DNA of 36,764 bases from an uncultured Clostridium sp. (GCA_934755305.1 CAKVLD010000026.1:1-36764), one strand, 5' to 3'; shown: positions 7,181-15,885, counted from the first letter of the stretch. The notes: generated by a model from the sequence alone, not told the origin. A program made the numbers and translations.

Positions 7181-8599
7181 CTATTTTTTTATAACTTTAA
7201 TCTTCTTATTGTTAATTCCTATAACAGTATTATCTAGTTTTATATATTCCAATAGAACTTTAATAAATTCTTTATTAATAATTTCACCAGGTGAAGCTAT
7301 AGGTATTCCTGGTGGATATGGTATTATTGCTTCTTTTAACACTTTACCAATAGCCTTTTCACCTACTTCAATTTCTTCATATTCATATCCAAAAATAGCA
7401 TAAGGTTCTAAAGCTTTTTGCAAACTTATTTCATTAAATCCTACATTTTTAATGTCATCTCTCAATAATTCCATATTCATTTTACTTAGTACTTCATAAA
7501 GCTTTTCTAGATTTCTTTTAGCATCATATGGAGAAAGAATTAAAACTACTCCTGATAAGAAACTCATTTCACATTGGATATTATTTTCTCTTAAATACTC
7601 AAGTAACTTACTTCCGCTATAACCACTAGGTAATACTAATACATATCTACTTAAATCAATACTATATCCTTTTTCCAAACTATTATAATCTAAAACCTTA
7701 ACTTTATTTAAAGAATTAATTTTATTTTTCATATCTTCAGCTAAGTCTATAAGATTATTGTAATCTTCCTCTCCATACTCTTGTAAATAATACCTTGCAT
7801 AATCTAAAGAAGCCATTATTAAATAAGATGGAGAAGTAGTCATAAAAGCACTAACATAAAAATCTATATCACTTTTTAAGTCATTACAAAGTAAATATGA
7901 CCCTCCTGTTAATGCAGGTAAAGTCTTATGTGCACTTACTATTGTGTAATCTGCTAGCTTTGCTACATTTTCAGGTAATCTTTTTGAAGTTCCAAAATGT
8001 GCTCCATGTGCTTCATCAATAATTACCTTTAAATTTTTCTTCTTCAAATCCTTTATTATATCTTTCAAATCATAAGTAATACCAAAGCAATTAGGATAAG
8101 TTAAAACTATTCCCTTAGCTTCAGGTGACTTTGCTAAAGCATCATAAATCTTTTTTGAATCTGGAGGTAAGAAAAGTCCACTTATCTCTTGAACATTTGA
8201 TTCAATATAAGTAACCTTTAACTTTCTTAATATAAGAGCATTATATATAGATTTATGACAGTTCCTTTCAACTATCACTTCATCTCCCTCTTTAAATGCT
8301 GCAAAAATAGAAGCTAGATTTCCACCTGTTGTACCATTAACTAAAAAATATGCTTTTTTAACTCCATAAAACTCAGCTAATAATTCTTGGGATTTCTTAA
8401 TAACTCCATCTGGATGATGAAGATTATCTAAAGGATCAACTTCTGTTATATCCATATATCCTAAATTATCTGCTAAAAACTTTCCTATCTCATCTCTATT
8501 AAAAGCTTTTCCAGCCTTATTCCCTGGCATAGAATATAATATATTATTCTCACTATGATAATCTATTAATGCCTGTAATAAAGGTAATTTATCATTCAT
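7181..8599 (-). CDS. Orn/Lys/Arg decarboxylase-family PLP enzyme
   Basis: A 472-residue fold-type I PLP enzyme. PLP residues are visible: the GTTGG phosphate loop (89-93), Asp195 in IIDEAHGAHFG for the pyridine nitrogen, and Schiff-base Lys225 in SAHKTLPALTGG. The C-terminal domain carries PPGIPIASPGE, typical of the short (YaaO/SpeA-like) amino acid decarboxylases. The likely reaction is decarboxylation of arginine, lysine or ornithine to a polyamine precursor, and the substrate cannot be fixed from sequence. It starts 13 bases after the M16 peptidase stop, with AAGAGGT upstream, and is probably in the same transcript. Confidence 0.88.
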   Translation of the reverse strand: MNDKLPLLQALIDYHSENNILYSMPGNKAGKAFNRDEIGKFLADNLGYMDITEVDPLDNLHHPDGVIKKSQELLAEFYGVKKAYFLVNGTTGGNLASIFAAFKEGDEVIVERNCHKSIYNALILRKLKVTYIESNVQEISGLFLPPDSKKIYDALAKSPEAKGIVLTYPNCFGITYDLKDIIKDLKKKNLKVIIDEAHGAHFGTSKRLPENVAKLADYTIVSAHKTLPALTGGSYLLCNDLKSDIDFYVSAFMTTSPSYLIMASLDYARYYLQEYGEEDYNNLIDLAEDMKNKINSLNKVKVLDYNSLEKGYSIDLSRYVLVLPSGYSGSKLLEYLRENNIQCEMSFLSGVVLILSPYDAKRNLEKLYEVLSKMNMELLRDDIKNVGFNEISLQKALEPYAIFGYEYEEIEVGEKAIGKVLKEAIIPYPPGIPIASPGEIINKEFIKVLLEYIKLDNTVIGINNKKIKVIKK

Positions 8600-8612
8600 A
8601 TTCTTTACCTCT

Positions 8613-9812
8613 TTATTTTATTATTTCTATAGAAGGGTTTTCTAAAACTTTTCTTGCTACTTTGTATATAAAGTCTCCACCTAATTTATCCATATCTTTA
8701 TAACTATTTTCATATTCTCTATAATCTTTAAACATGGCACTATAAGTAGCTACTGCATTTGTAAGTCTTATACTCTGTTCTTCTTTAAATAGTTTTTTTA
8801 TTCTTATACTTTTAGATAGTTTCTCTATTTTTGCTTTGTCTAACACTTCTATTTCTAATATTGCCTTATTAATTTCTTCTAAAGCTCTATCAACCTTTTC
8901 TTTTGATGTGCTAAAGGTTATTCTATAGTTTCTTATGTTTTTTTCATACCCAATAAAGGTTAATACATCATATACTAATCCCCCTTTAGTTCTTAATCTA
9001 TCAAATAACTCTGAATTTATACCTTCTCCAAAATATTCATTAAATACTCTTAAAGCCTTAAGTTCCTCAAAGTTCAAATCACTTATAGGAAAGTTTATTT
9101 GCACTCTTGCGCTATTGCTTCCTTTTTTACTATCAATAAATGTGTCTTTTACTGGTACCTCTCTACATTCATCTGCTGGTAATACTTCTTGACCTTCCCA
9201 AGAACCAAAATATTTTTCTACTGTTTCAACTATATATTTAAAATCTAAAGCTGAAAATATAACTATAGATGTATTTTTAGGTGAATAATATTTATTGTAA
9301 AATGCTTTTATATTTTCAAGGGTGATATTTTTTAAACTTTCAAAGGTACCTATTATAGGGAACTTTAATCTATTATTATTAAAACTATTATAAAGGAGCT
9401 TGTCCTCACAATATTGATCAAGCTCCTCATCCCATTCTTTTAATTCTTCAATTATTACATCCATTTCTTCTTTAAACCCTTCTGTAGGGAAAGTTGGGTT
9501 AATAAGTATATCTGAATATAATTCAATTCCCTTATTAAAGTCTTCCCCTAAAAGAGTTCCATAATATACAACATAAGGATAATTAGTCATTGCATTATTA
9601 AATCCAAATACTTCACTAAAATCTTTATTTATTTTAGCTTCATTTCTATTTTTTGTACTTTTATAAATCATATGTTCAGTAGCATGAGCAATTCCAAGCT
9701 TAGTACCATCTTGGCTTGCCCCTGCTTCTAAAGCTATTGAAATAGATGTTAATTCTGAAGTTCCCTTAATATATATTAATTTAATTCCATTACTTAATAT
9801 ATATTCTTTCAT
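8613..9812 (-). CDS. M16-family zinc peptidase, candidate SCIFF-associated protease
   Basis: A 399-residue single-unit M16 peptidase. The inverted zinc motif HATEH gives His43, Glu46 and His47. The third ligand candidate is Glu123 in VIIEELKEW, 76 residues further on, as expected. The C-terminal half-domain contains LRTKGGLVYDV, resembling the Arg/Tyr substrate motif. Only one M16 gene is present, so a homodimer or a partner elsewhere is implied. No signal peptide is present. It begins five bases after the maturase stop with no strong ribosome binding site, suggesting translational coupling. M16 proteases process other RiPPs (for example PqqF/PqqG types), so a leader-peptidase role is plausible but inferred. 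Confidence 0.9.
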   Translation of the reverse strand: MKEYILSNGIKLIYIKGTSELTSISIALEAGASQDGTKLGIAHATEHMIYKSTKNRNEAKINKDFSEVFGFNNAMTNYPYVVYYGTLLGEDFNKGIELYSDILINPTFPTEGFKEEMDVIIEELKEWDEELDQYCEDKLLYNSFNNNRLKFPIIGTFESLKNITLENIKAFYNKYYSPKNTSIVIFSALDFKYIVETVEKYFGSWEGQEVLPADECREVPVKDTFIDSKKGSNSARVQINFPISDLNFEELKALRVFNEYFGEGINSELFDRLRTKGGLVYDVLTFIGYEKNIRNYRITFSTSKEKVDRALEEINKAILEIEVLDKAKIEKLSKSIRIKKLFKEEQSIRLTNAVATYSAMFKDYREYENSYKDMDKLGGDFIYKVARKVLENPSIEIIK

Positions 9813-9817
9813 TTTTT

Positions 9818-11191
9818 CTATTCTGCATCCTGTAACGCTTCTGCTTTAAGAGCTATAGCACATTCTATTCTCTTCTTTTGCATTTTACATCCTATTTCAT
9901 AAGGAACATTCATATCACCATTAAAAGCTACATTATTTGCTTGGCATCCACCACTACAATAGAATCTTGCCCAACAATTTTTACACTTAGGCTTATTGTA
10001 AATATGAGCCTTTTTAAATGTCTTAGCTAATTCTGCATTAAATGTATCTTCGTATATATCACCTAATTTAAATTCTTCCTTACCAACAAATTGATGACAA
10101 GGATATACTTCACCTTGTGGAGTTATAGCTACATATTCAAAGCCTGCTCCACATCCTGATATTCTCTTATACACACAAGGACCACCTTGTAAATCTATAT
10201 TGAAATGATAGAATGTAAATTCATCTTTACCTTCTTTTCTTCTTCTTCTCATTTCTTCATAAAGCTTGTCATAATTTTCAAAGATAGTTGGAAGATCCTC
10301 TTCTCTTATAGAAAGGGCATGCTTATCTTCAAGTACAACTGGTTCTATTGATATTTCTCTGAAACCTTCATTAAGCATTGACACAACATCTTCATAGAAA
10401 TCTGAATTTTGTCTTGTGAAAGTTCCTCTTACATAGTAAGTTTTACCTTTAGTTCTCTTTGATATCATCTTCTTTATATTTGGAAGTATATCATCATAAG
10501 AACCACTACCATCTACCTTAATTCTTACGTTATCATTAATTTCTTTTCTTCCATCTAAAGAAAGAATTATATTACCCATTTCTTTATCCATGAAATCCAT
10601 CATGTCATCAGTTAATAAAGTAGCATTAGTTGTCATTGTAAATCTAATGTTTTTACCCCATTCTTTTTCCTTTTCTCTTGCATAAGCAATAACTTCTTTA
10701 AGTTTGTCCATAATCATAGTTGGCTCTCCACCAAATAGATCTATTTCTATATTCTTTCTTGGACCACTTCTTTTTATTACATATTCTATTGCTTTTTTAG
10801 CTGTTTCTACAGACATTACTCCACCATGTCCATGATATTCACCTTCATCTGCAAAACAATACTTACATCTTAAATTACATCCATGTATAACATTTAAACA
10901 TATAGCTTTTATATAATCTCTATCATCCATAGAGCTGTGAGCTATTTCTTCGTATTTATCTTCAGAATAGATTACTCCATCTTCAGCTAATTCTTGAATT
11001 TCATCATAAGCTTCTGAAAGTTCTACTTCATCATATTTACCCTTAAGGTTTTCTAAAACTTCTGCCTTACTCTTTATTCCTTCATCTTCTAATATATCAT
11101 AAACAAGTTCATCTACTATATGTACTGCTCCTGAGTTCACATCTAATACATAGTAATTTTCACCTTGCTTAAACTTGTGTATTAACGCCAT
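9818..11191 (-). CDS. scfB: SCIFF peptide radical SAM maturase
   Basis: A 457-residue radical SAM/SPASM enzyme that forms Cys thioether crosslinks in the SCIFF RiPP precursor. Residues 1-90 look like the PqqD-like RRE leader-binding region. The radical SAM cluster ligands are Cys105, Cys109 and Cys112 (CNLRCKYC). The final 120 residues hold the SPASM-type cysteines, including GCGAGF, VYPCHQF and CKNCWARFYCSGGCQANN. An open frame extends ten codons upstream, but AGGAGGT sits seven bases before the ATG giving MALIHKFKQGENYY, which I take as the start. The precursor gene is immediately upstream, separated by a large hairpin. Family assignment (TIGR03974-type) is secure. Confidence 0.95.
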   Translation of the reverse strand: MALIHKFKQGENYYVLDVNSGAVHIVDELVYDILEDEGIKSKAEVLENLKGKYDEVELSEAYDEIQELAEDGVIYSEDKYEEIAHSSMDDRDYIKAICLNVIHGCNLRCKYCFADEGEYHGHGGVMSVETAKKAIEYVIKRSGPRKNIEIDLFGGEPTMIMDKLKEVIAYAREKEKEWGKNIRFTMTTNATLLTDDMMDFMDKEMGNIILSLDGRKEINDNVRIKVDGSGSYDDILPNIKKMISKRTKGKTYYVRGTFTRQNSDFYEDVVSMLNEGFREISIEPVVLEDKHALSIREEDLPTIFENYDKLYEEMRRRRKEGKDEFTFYHFNIDLQGGPCVYKRISGCGAGFEYVAITPQGEVYPCHQFVGKEEFKLGDIYEDTFNAELAKTFKKAHIYNKPKCKNCWARFYCSGGCQANNVAFNGDMNVPYEIGCKMQKKRIECAIALKAEALQDAE

Positions 11192-11219
11192 AATATTACC
11201 TCCTATGGTTAAATGAAAC

Positions 11220-11312
11220 AAAAAAATTAGTTAACATTGTATTAAGATTACGCTCTTATTAAAATTTGTATTAAACTTTAATAAGAGCTCTTCTTAATAT
11301 GTTCGTTAACTA
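11220..11312 (-). terminator. Leaky terminator/attenuator between scfA and scfB
   Basis: On the minus strand TAGTTAAC...TATTAAGA pairs with TCTTAATA...GTTAACTA. An inner stem pairs CTCTTATTAAA with TTTAATAAGAG, and the structure is followed by a run of T. It has the form of an intrinsic terminator inside an operon. The simplest reading is partial read-through that keeps precursor transcript above maturase transcript. It could also be an RNA-end stabiliser. Confidence 0.75.
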
Positions 11313-11335
11313 CTTAATCTTTTGAAGTAACTATC

Positions 11336-11473
11336 TTAGTTTTCGCATTCTAAGTTTGCTACTGTACAAGAAGTTTTGCAAGCAGATTGACATGAATTAG
11401 CACATTCTTTGCATCCTGGTTTGCATAAACTATTTTTTATGTTAGTCTTATTTACTGTTGTAATGTGTTTCAT
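11336..11473 (-). CDS. scfA: SCIFF RiPP precursor peptide (45 residues)
   Basis: Short gene missed by length-limited ORF calling. It begins MKHITTVNKTNIKNSL and ends CTVANLECEN, 45 residues in all. Cysteines are at 17, 21, 24, 28, 32, 36 and 43, and the diagnostic CQSACKTSCTVAN core is intact. The family is named for six cysteines in forty-five residues, and this copy has seven in total. The N-terminal part is the leader recognised by the maturase, and the Cys/Thr-rich part is the crosslinked core. AAGGTGG lies ten bases before the ATG, and a TATAAT promoter lies 33 bases upstream. The maturase gene follows. Identification is confident; the biological role of SCIFF peptides is not established. 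Confidence 0.96.
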   Translation of the reverse strand: MKHITTVNKTNIKNSLCKPGCKECANSCQSACKTSCTVANLECEN

Positions 11474-11505
11474 TTTACCTAACCACCTTCCTATATTTCG
11501 TTGAT

Positions 11506-11535
11506 ATTATACCATATGTGGCATATCTATGAAAC
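11506..11535 (-). promoter_or_regulatory. Promoter of the SCIFF operon
   Basis: TATAAT (11506-11511, minus strand) lies 33 bases before the scfA ATG. The -35 is weak (TTTCAT or GTTTCA at 17-18 bases). An imperfect palindrome centred on CCACATATGG abuts the -10. The GTGGCATA at 11518-11525 recurs inverted at 11591-11598, which suggests, without proving, operator half-sites. Confidence 0.6.
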
Positions 11536-11653
11536 ATAATTTTTAAAATTTACTATATAAAGTTCCAAAATGTTCTTTTATATATCAATTTATGCCACGT
11601 TTTCGTATAAATATTATCACTCTTATAAATATATTACAAATAGTCTTCTTTTA

Positions 11654-11956
11654 TTACCTCAAATTATTAATCAAATTAACAAAAGATTCATTTCCTACTT
11701 CTTCAAGATAAATATTTATTAAAAGTTCCAAAGACATCTTATTATATCCCTTAATCCCAAAAATAAACAAAGATCTTAATTCATCTTCAAATTGCTCTTT
11801 ATCTTCCTTTGCTATCTTAAAAAAATGTTGTTGCTTAGATAAAATTAACTCTTCAATTAAAGAATCCTTCAAATTTTCACTAAACTCTGCTACTTGAACC
11901 TTTTCTTCTTCACTTAATCCTTCTGTATTACCTTGTAAAAGATTTAAAATGTCCAT
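11654..11956 (-). CDS. Small acidic hypothetical protein
   Basis: A 100-residue soluble, Glu/Leu-rich, all-helical-looking protein (LSEEEKVQVAEFSENLKDSLIEE at the front, FGIKGYNKMSLELLINIYLEE near the end). No signal peptide or cysteine is present. It follows the AlaX gene by 19 bases and so is likely cotranscribed with it and the MocR regulator. I do not recognise the family. It lies upstream of the SCIFF promoter on the same strand, with no clear terminator between. Confidence 0.75.
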   Translation of the reverse strand: MDILNLLQGNTEGLSEEEKVQVAEFSENLKDSLIEELILSKQQHFFKIAKEDKEQFEDELRSLFIFGIKGYNKMSLELLINIYLEEVGNESFVNLINNLR

Positions 11957-11975
11957 TACTCTTTTGTATCCTTTC

Positions 11976-13178
11976 CTAAATAATTTCTTTCACTCTTCTT
12001 ACTGCATAATCTAAAGCATTGTCAAGATTAGCCAAATTCTTTCCACCACCTTGAGCTAACACTTTGCTTCCTCCACCTCGTCCATCAATCAGAGAAATAG
12101 CATCCTTTAAAAGTGCTCCTACATTTATTTGTTTTAAATTCTTTGAAGTTGCAAATAGAAGATTAGCTTTTTCATTATCTTTAGTAGCAAATATCACCAC
12201 TACATTATCATTTGCTACAAGCTTCTCTGCAAGTTTACTTAAAAACTTAACATTTTCTCCACTATAAACTTTTCTTATTATAGAAGTATCACCAAACTTT
12301 TCACCTTCATTAATTAGTTCCTTCACTTCAAATTCTGCTAAAGAAGCTTTTATTTTTTTATTTTCTTCTCTAGTTTCATTTAAGTTATTCTTCAAAGATT
12401 TTAAACTTTTAACTACTTCATCTGCACCTGTAGTAAGTTCTAAACATACTTCATCTAAAATGTTAGCTCTATTTATATATTCTTCAACAGCTCTATTGCC
12501 TGCTAAAAAGTATACTCTTGTATTTCCTTTATGTTTTTCATAAGATTTAATTTTAATCATTTGAAGTTCTAATGTATTTGAAGGATGTACACCACAACAA
12601 GCATTTATATCTAAACCTTCAATCTTAACTACTCTAATTTTTTCATCAGAAGTTGCAAGTTCACGTCTTAACCCCATAGCTTTTGCTTCTTTTCTGTTAG
12701 TTTCCATAAAAATTACCTTATGCTTTTCTCCAATTACCTTATTAGCTAATTTTTCTGCTTTTCTAATCTGTTCTTCTTGCATATGACCAACTATATCAAC
12801 ATAGCTAATATCTGCCCCTAAATGAATTCCTGCCGTATTAGCATTAAATGTATCAAAAAAACATCCTGATAAAACATGTTGACCCAAATGTTGTTGCATT
12901 CCATCTAATCTACTTTTCCAATTAATTTTACCTTGTACTTCAACTTTAGATGGCTTTTTAGATAGTTTATGATAAATCTTTTCTCCATCTTCTATAATAT
13001 CTAGAACTTCAATCCCATCAATTGTTCCTTTATCTTGAGCTTGACCTCCCCCACCTGGGAAAAATGCTGTTTTGTCTAATAATATTAAAAATCCCCCTTC
13101 ATTTTCTTTAACTTCTAGGACTTTTGCCTCAAACTCTTTTATGTATTGATCTTTATAAAATAACTTTTCTGTAAACAT
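11976..13178 (-). CDS. AlaX-type alanyl-tRNA editing protein
   Basis: A 400-residue stand-alone trans-editing hydrolase related to the editing and C-terminal domains of alanyl-tRNA synthetase. It removes Ser or Gly mischarged on tRNA-Ala. The zinc site is visible as HLGQH (His97, His101) and CCGVH (Cys194, His198). A coiled region around 250-285 leads to a DHHA1 domain with GGRGGGSKVLAQGGG near the end, so this is the long AlaX class. The start is two bases past the MocR gene stop, making these a tight operon. No signal peptide. Confidence 0.92.
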   Translation of the reverse strand: MFTEKLFYKDQYIKEFEAKVLEVKENEGGFLILLDKTAFFPGGGGQAQDKGTIDGIEVLDIIEDGEKIYHKLSKKPSKVEVQGKINWKSRLDGMQQHLGQHVLSGCFFDTFNANTAGIHLGADISYVDIVGHMQEEQIRKAEKLANKVIGEKHKVIFMETNRKEAKAMGLRRELATSDEKIRVVKIEGLDINACCGVHPSNTLELQMIKIKSYEKHKGNTRVYFLAGNRAVEEYINRANILDEVCLELTTGADEVVKSLKSLKNNLNETREENKKIKASLAEFEVKELINEGEKFGDTSIIRKVYSGENVKFLSKLAEKLVANDNVVVIFATKDNEKANLLFATSKNLKQINVGALLKDAISLIDGRGGGSKVLAQGGGKNLANLDNALDYAVRRVKEII

Positions 13179-13180
13179 AT

Positions 13181-14656
13181 TTATATCCTTTCTTTATTTA
13201 TATTAACTTCTTTTTTAATTTCTTGTATGCTTTCACCAATTATCTTTATACCCTTTACTATATCTTTATCTTCTACTCTTCCAAAACCTATTCTTAATGT
13301 ATCATTACCCTCATTGTCTTCAAAAAATATATCTCCTGGCATAAAAATAACACCTTTTTTATAGCATATATCTAATAATTCTCTTGAACTTAATTTATCT
13401 TTTAGCTTTATAAATAAATGTAATCCCCCTTCTCCTGTTATATACTCATAATCAATATACTTATTTATAGAATTTAGTACCAAATTGTATTTACCCTTAT
13501 AAAATTTTCTTATATTTCTTAAATACCTATTAAATGCACCACTTTTTAGATAGTAATAAAATGTACTTTGATCTAAAAACGAAGAATGAATAGTTCTTCC
13601 TCTTTTTACACTTTCTAGTGTATCTATTAACTTTTCATCTGCCATAATCCATCCAATTCTTATACCAGGAAATAATATTTTTGAAAGGCTCCCCACATAT
13701 ATTACCCCATTTCCCTCTCCTCCTAAAGCTGCTAATGGCTGAAGTGGAGAGCTAGAATAAAGAAGTTCTTCATTGAATCCATCTTCTATTATAGGAACTT
13801 TATATTCTTTAAAAATCCTCATTATTTCCTGTCTTTTAGGTTCTTTGGTCACTATTCCAGTGGGATTATTATAGGATGGTATTAAATACCCAAAAGCTGG
13901 CGAATATCTTTTCATAGCCTCTTCTAATTTTGAAATATTTATTCCATTTTCATCAATTGGTATTTGAATTACTTTTAATCCATGAGCTTTCATAATCTTT
14001 ATTGCTGTATTATGGGTTGGTTTTTCACAAATTACTACATCCCCTTCTTTTGTTAATGATGAAATAATTATGTCAAAAGCTTCTGTAAAACCATTTGTAA
14101 TTAGTATGTCTTTATTTTTATTAGACACACCTTTTTCATGCATATATTTTAATAAATAATCTATTAAAGGCTTATATCCTTTGGCATACCCATAATTCAA
14201 AAGATTTTTTTCTTCATATGTCCAAGCATCTAAAAGAGCTCTTTTAAAATCTTCCTTATTAAATAAGGTATCTTCAGGTGCTATAGATTTAAATGAAATC
14301 ATCCCTTTTTCATAAGGTAATTCACTTTTTATTATATCCATATCCCTTAATGTTTTACTATATGAATTAACTTTATCTTCCCAAGAAATATCATATTCAT
14401 AACTTTCTTTTTGTACATCTATAGCTATAAAGGTACCTTTCCCCCTCTTAGTAACTATAACCTCTCTACCCTCAAGTTCTTCATAAGCTGCTATAACTGA
14501 ATTTCTACTTATATTTAAGAATTTACTTGCTTCTCTTGTTGAAGGTAACTTACTGCCTTTAGTAAGTTCACCTTTTTCTATACTTTCTAAGATATGTTTT
14601 TCAATTTGTAGATAAATCGGTTCATCTCCTTTTATGTTTAAAGTAGAGAAAATCAC
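13181..14656 (-). CDS. MocR/PdxR-family GntR-aminotransferase regulator
   Basis: About 491 residues. An N-terminal GntR winged helix (YLQIEKHILESIEKGELTKGSKLPSTREASKFLNISRNSV) is joined to a fold-type I aminotransferase domain. PLP-site signatures include YNNPTG, the Asp in IIEDGFNEEL and the Schiff-base lysine in YVGSLSKILFPGIRIGW. Such proteins use PLP or an aldimine as a regulatory ligand. Two GTG starts lie nine bases apart. The second spaces better from AGAGG, while the first lies within that site and would add three residues. It heads an operon with the AlaX gene. Regulated genes are not evident; it may autoregulate. Confidence 0.9.
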   Translation of the reverse strand: MIFSTLNIKGDEPIYLQIEKHILESIEKGELTKGSKLPSTREASKFLNISRNSVIAAYEELEGREVIVTKRGKGTFIAIDVQKESYEYDISWEDKVNSYSKTLRDMDIIKSELPYEKGMISFKSIAPEDTLFNKEDFKRALLDAWTYEEKNLLNYGYAKGYKPLIDYLLKYMHEKGVSNKNKDILITNGFTEAFDIIISSLTKEGDVVICEKPTHNTAIKIMKAHGLKVIQIPIDENGINISKLEEAMKRYSPAFGYLIPSYNNPTGIVTKEPKRQEIMRIFKEYKVPIIEDGFNEELLYSSSPLQPLAALGGEGNGVIYVGSLSKILFPGIRIGWIMADEKLIDTLESVKRGRTIHSSFLDQSTFYYYLKSGAFNRYLRNIRKFYKGKYNLVLNSINKYIDYEYITGEGGLHLFIKLKDKLSSRELLDICYKKGVIFMPGDIFFEDNEGNDTLRIGFGRVEDKDIVKGIKIIGESIQEIKKEVNINKERI

Positions 14657-14687
14657 TTTTTTCACCTCTTATTTTACTTTTTTCTTT

Positions 14688-14716
14688 ATTTTACCTTTTA
14701 ATTTATTAAAGTTCAA
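14688..14716 (-). promoter_or_regulatory. Promoter of the mocR-alaX operon
   Basis: TTGAAC (14711-14716) and TAAAAT (14688-14693) on the minus strand are separated by 17 bases. The motif GTAAAATAA occurs twice between -10 and the start codon, a direct repeat that could bind the MocR protein itself. Confidence 0.55.
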
Positions 14717-14796
14717 TGTCATAATTATTCTTCAGCGTCTGCTTTCAATAAATGTTGTTACTTTTACTTTATAGTAAGCTATATATTTTTTATATG

Positions 14797-14844
14797 TAAA
14801 AAAACTAGGTGTTACATATTGAAATATGTCCACACCTAGCTTTT
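14797..14844 (-). terminator. Intrinsic terminator of the DUF368 gene
   Basis: On the minus strand GCTAGGTGT and CACCTAG enclose a second inner pairing (ACATAT against ATATGT), followed by seven T residues. It begins a few bases after the stop of the DUF368 gene. Confidence 0.85.
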
Positions 14845-14850
14845 ACCATT

Positions 14851-15732
14851 TTATTTCATTTTAGTTTTTATTCTATCAAGACCTAATATTAAAAGTCCAC
14901 CTATTACAAAAAATATTATCTTAAAAGTACTCAAAGTCATAGGATCTTCAGGAACCTTTAAAGTAGTTGGTCCCATAATAACAGCATAAATTGATCCTAT
15001 CATAAGACCTATAATTAAATATATAGTCTTTGATCTATGATTTTGTAAACAATATTTTATTCCCTTAATAGTTCCTAATATTCCTGTAATAACACCTAAT
15101 CCGAATATAATAAGTACAGGTAGATAGCTTAAATTAATTGATAAAACTTCCTTAATAGCATTTATTATTGGAGCATATAATCCAAATATAAGCAATAACG
15201 TAGAACCAGAAATACCTGGTAAAACCATGGCTGATATAGCTATCATTCCTGCAATAAATACATATATACAAAATCCAATACTTAAATTCGAAACCGAAAC
15301 ATCCATTCCTGAACCACTAGAAGATGGATTAAAATACGTAATAAGTGATACTATTGCAATACCTATTAAAGTGAAAATTGCATTTTTGTAATTACCTTTT
15401 ATTACATCCTTATCTTCCTTTACTATTAAAGGAATAGCAAAAATAATAAAGCCAATAAACAAAGAACTTATTTCATAAATATGTGATTCAAATAACGATG
15501 AAATAAACAAAACAGCTAATAAGAAAGCAATAACCCAACCAATACCAAGGTTAATTAAAAATTTTATAGCTTTTTTCTTTTCATCCTTACTATTTTTAGA
15601 AACTAAGGTATTTAAAGAATTTATAAAATCATCATAAAAGCCTAATATAAACGCTATAGTTCCTCCAGATACTCCAGGCACACTATCAGCTAATGCCATA
15701 CATGCACCTCTTAATAAGTTTATAATATACAT
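14851..15732 (-). CDS. DUF368 membrane protein (PopT-like polyprenyl-phosphate transporter)
   Basis: A 293-residue polytopic membrane protein with about eight hydrophobic segments. It shows the two inverted family signatures: RGACMALADSVPGVSGGTIAF near the N-terminus and SAMVLPGISGSTLLLIFGLY near residues 165-185. DUF368 proteins have been implicated in recycling undecaprenyl phosphate across the membrane for envelope synthesis. That role is taken from family knowledge. AGGAGAAT gives the start. The gene has its own terminator and is not obviously cotranscribed with DegV. Confidence 0.88.
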   Translation of the reverse strand: MYIINLLRGACMALADSVPGVSGGTIAFILGFYDDFINSLNTLVSKNSKDEKKKAIKFLINLGIGWVIAFLLAVLFISSLFESHIYEISSLFIGFIIFAIPLIVKEDKDVIKGNYKNAIFTLIGIAIVSLITYFNPSSSGSGMDVSVSNLSIGFCIYVFIAGMIAISAMVLPGISGSTLLLIFGLYAPIINAIKEVLSINLSYLPVLIIFGLGVITGILGTIKGIKYCLQNHRSKTIYLIIGLMIGSIYAVIMGPTTLKVPEDPMTLSTFKIIFFVIGGLLILGLDRIKTKMK

Positions 15733-15885
15733 ATTATTCTCCTTTTTAATAACATAATTTAATTTATTTTATTATATTACAAAGAAAAAAATATGCAAAG
15801 AACTTTACATATTTTTAACAAAACTTATGTATAAAATTATTTATATTAGAATTATATTAAACAAAAAAATATTTAATATAATTAA

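Noticed and set aside
7131..7403. Plus-strand frame opposite the decarboxylase-like gene
   Set aside because: Antisense to a well-supported PLP enzyme end; hydrophobic composition comes from reversed codons.
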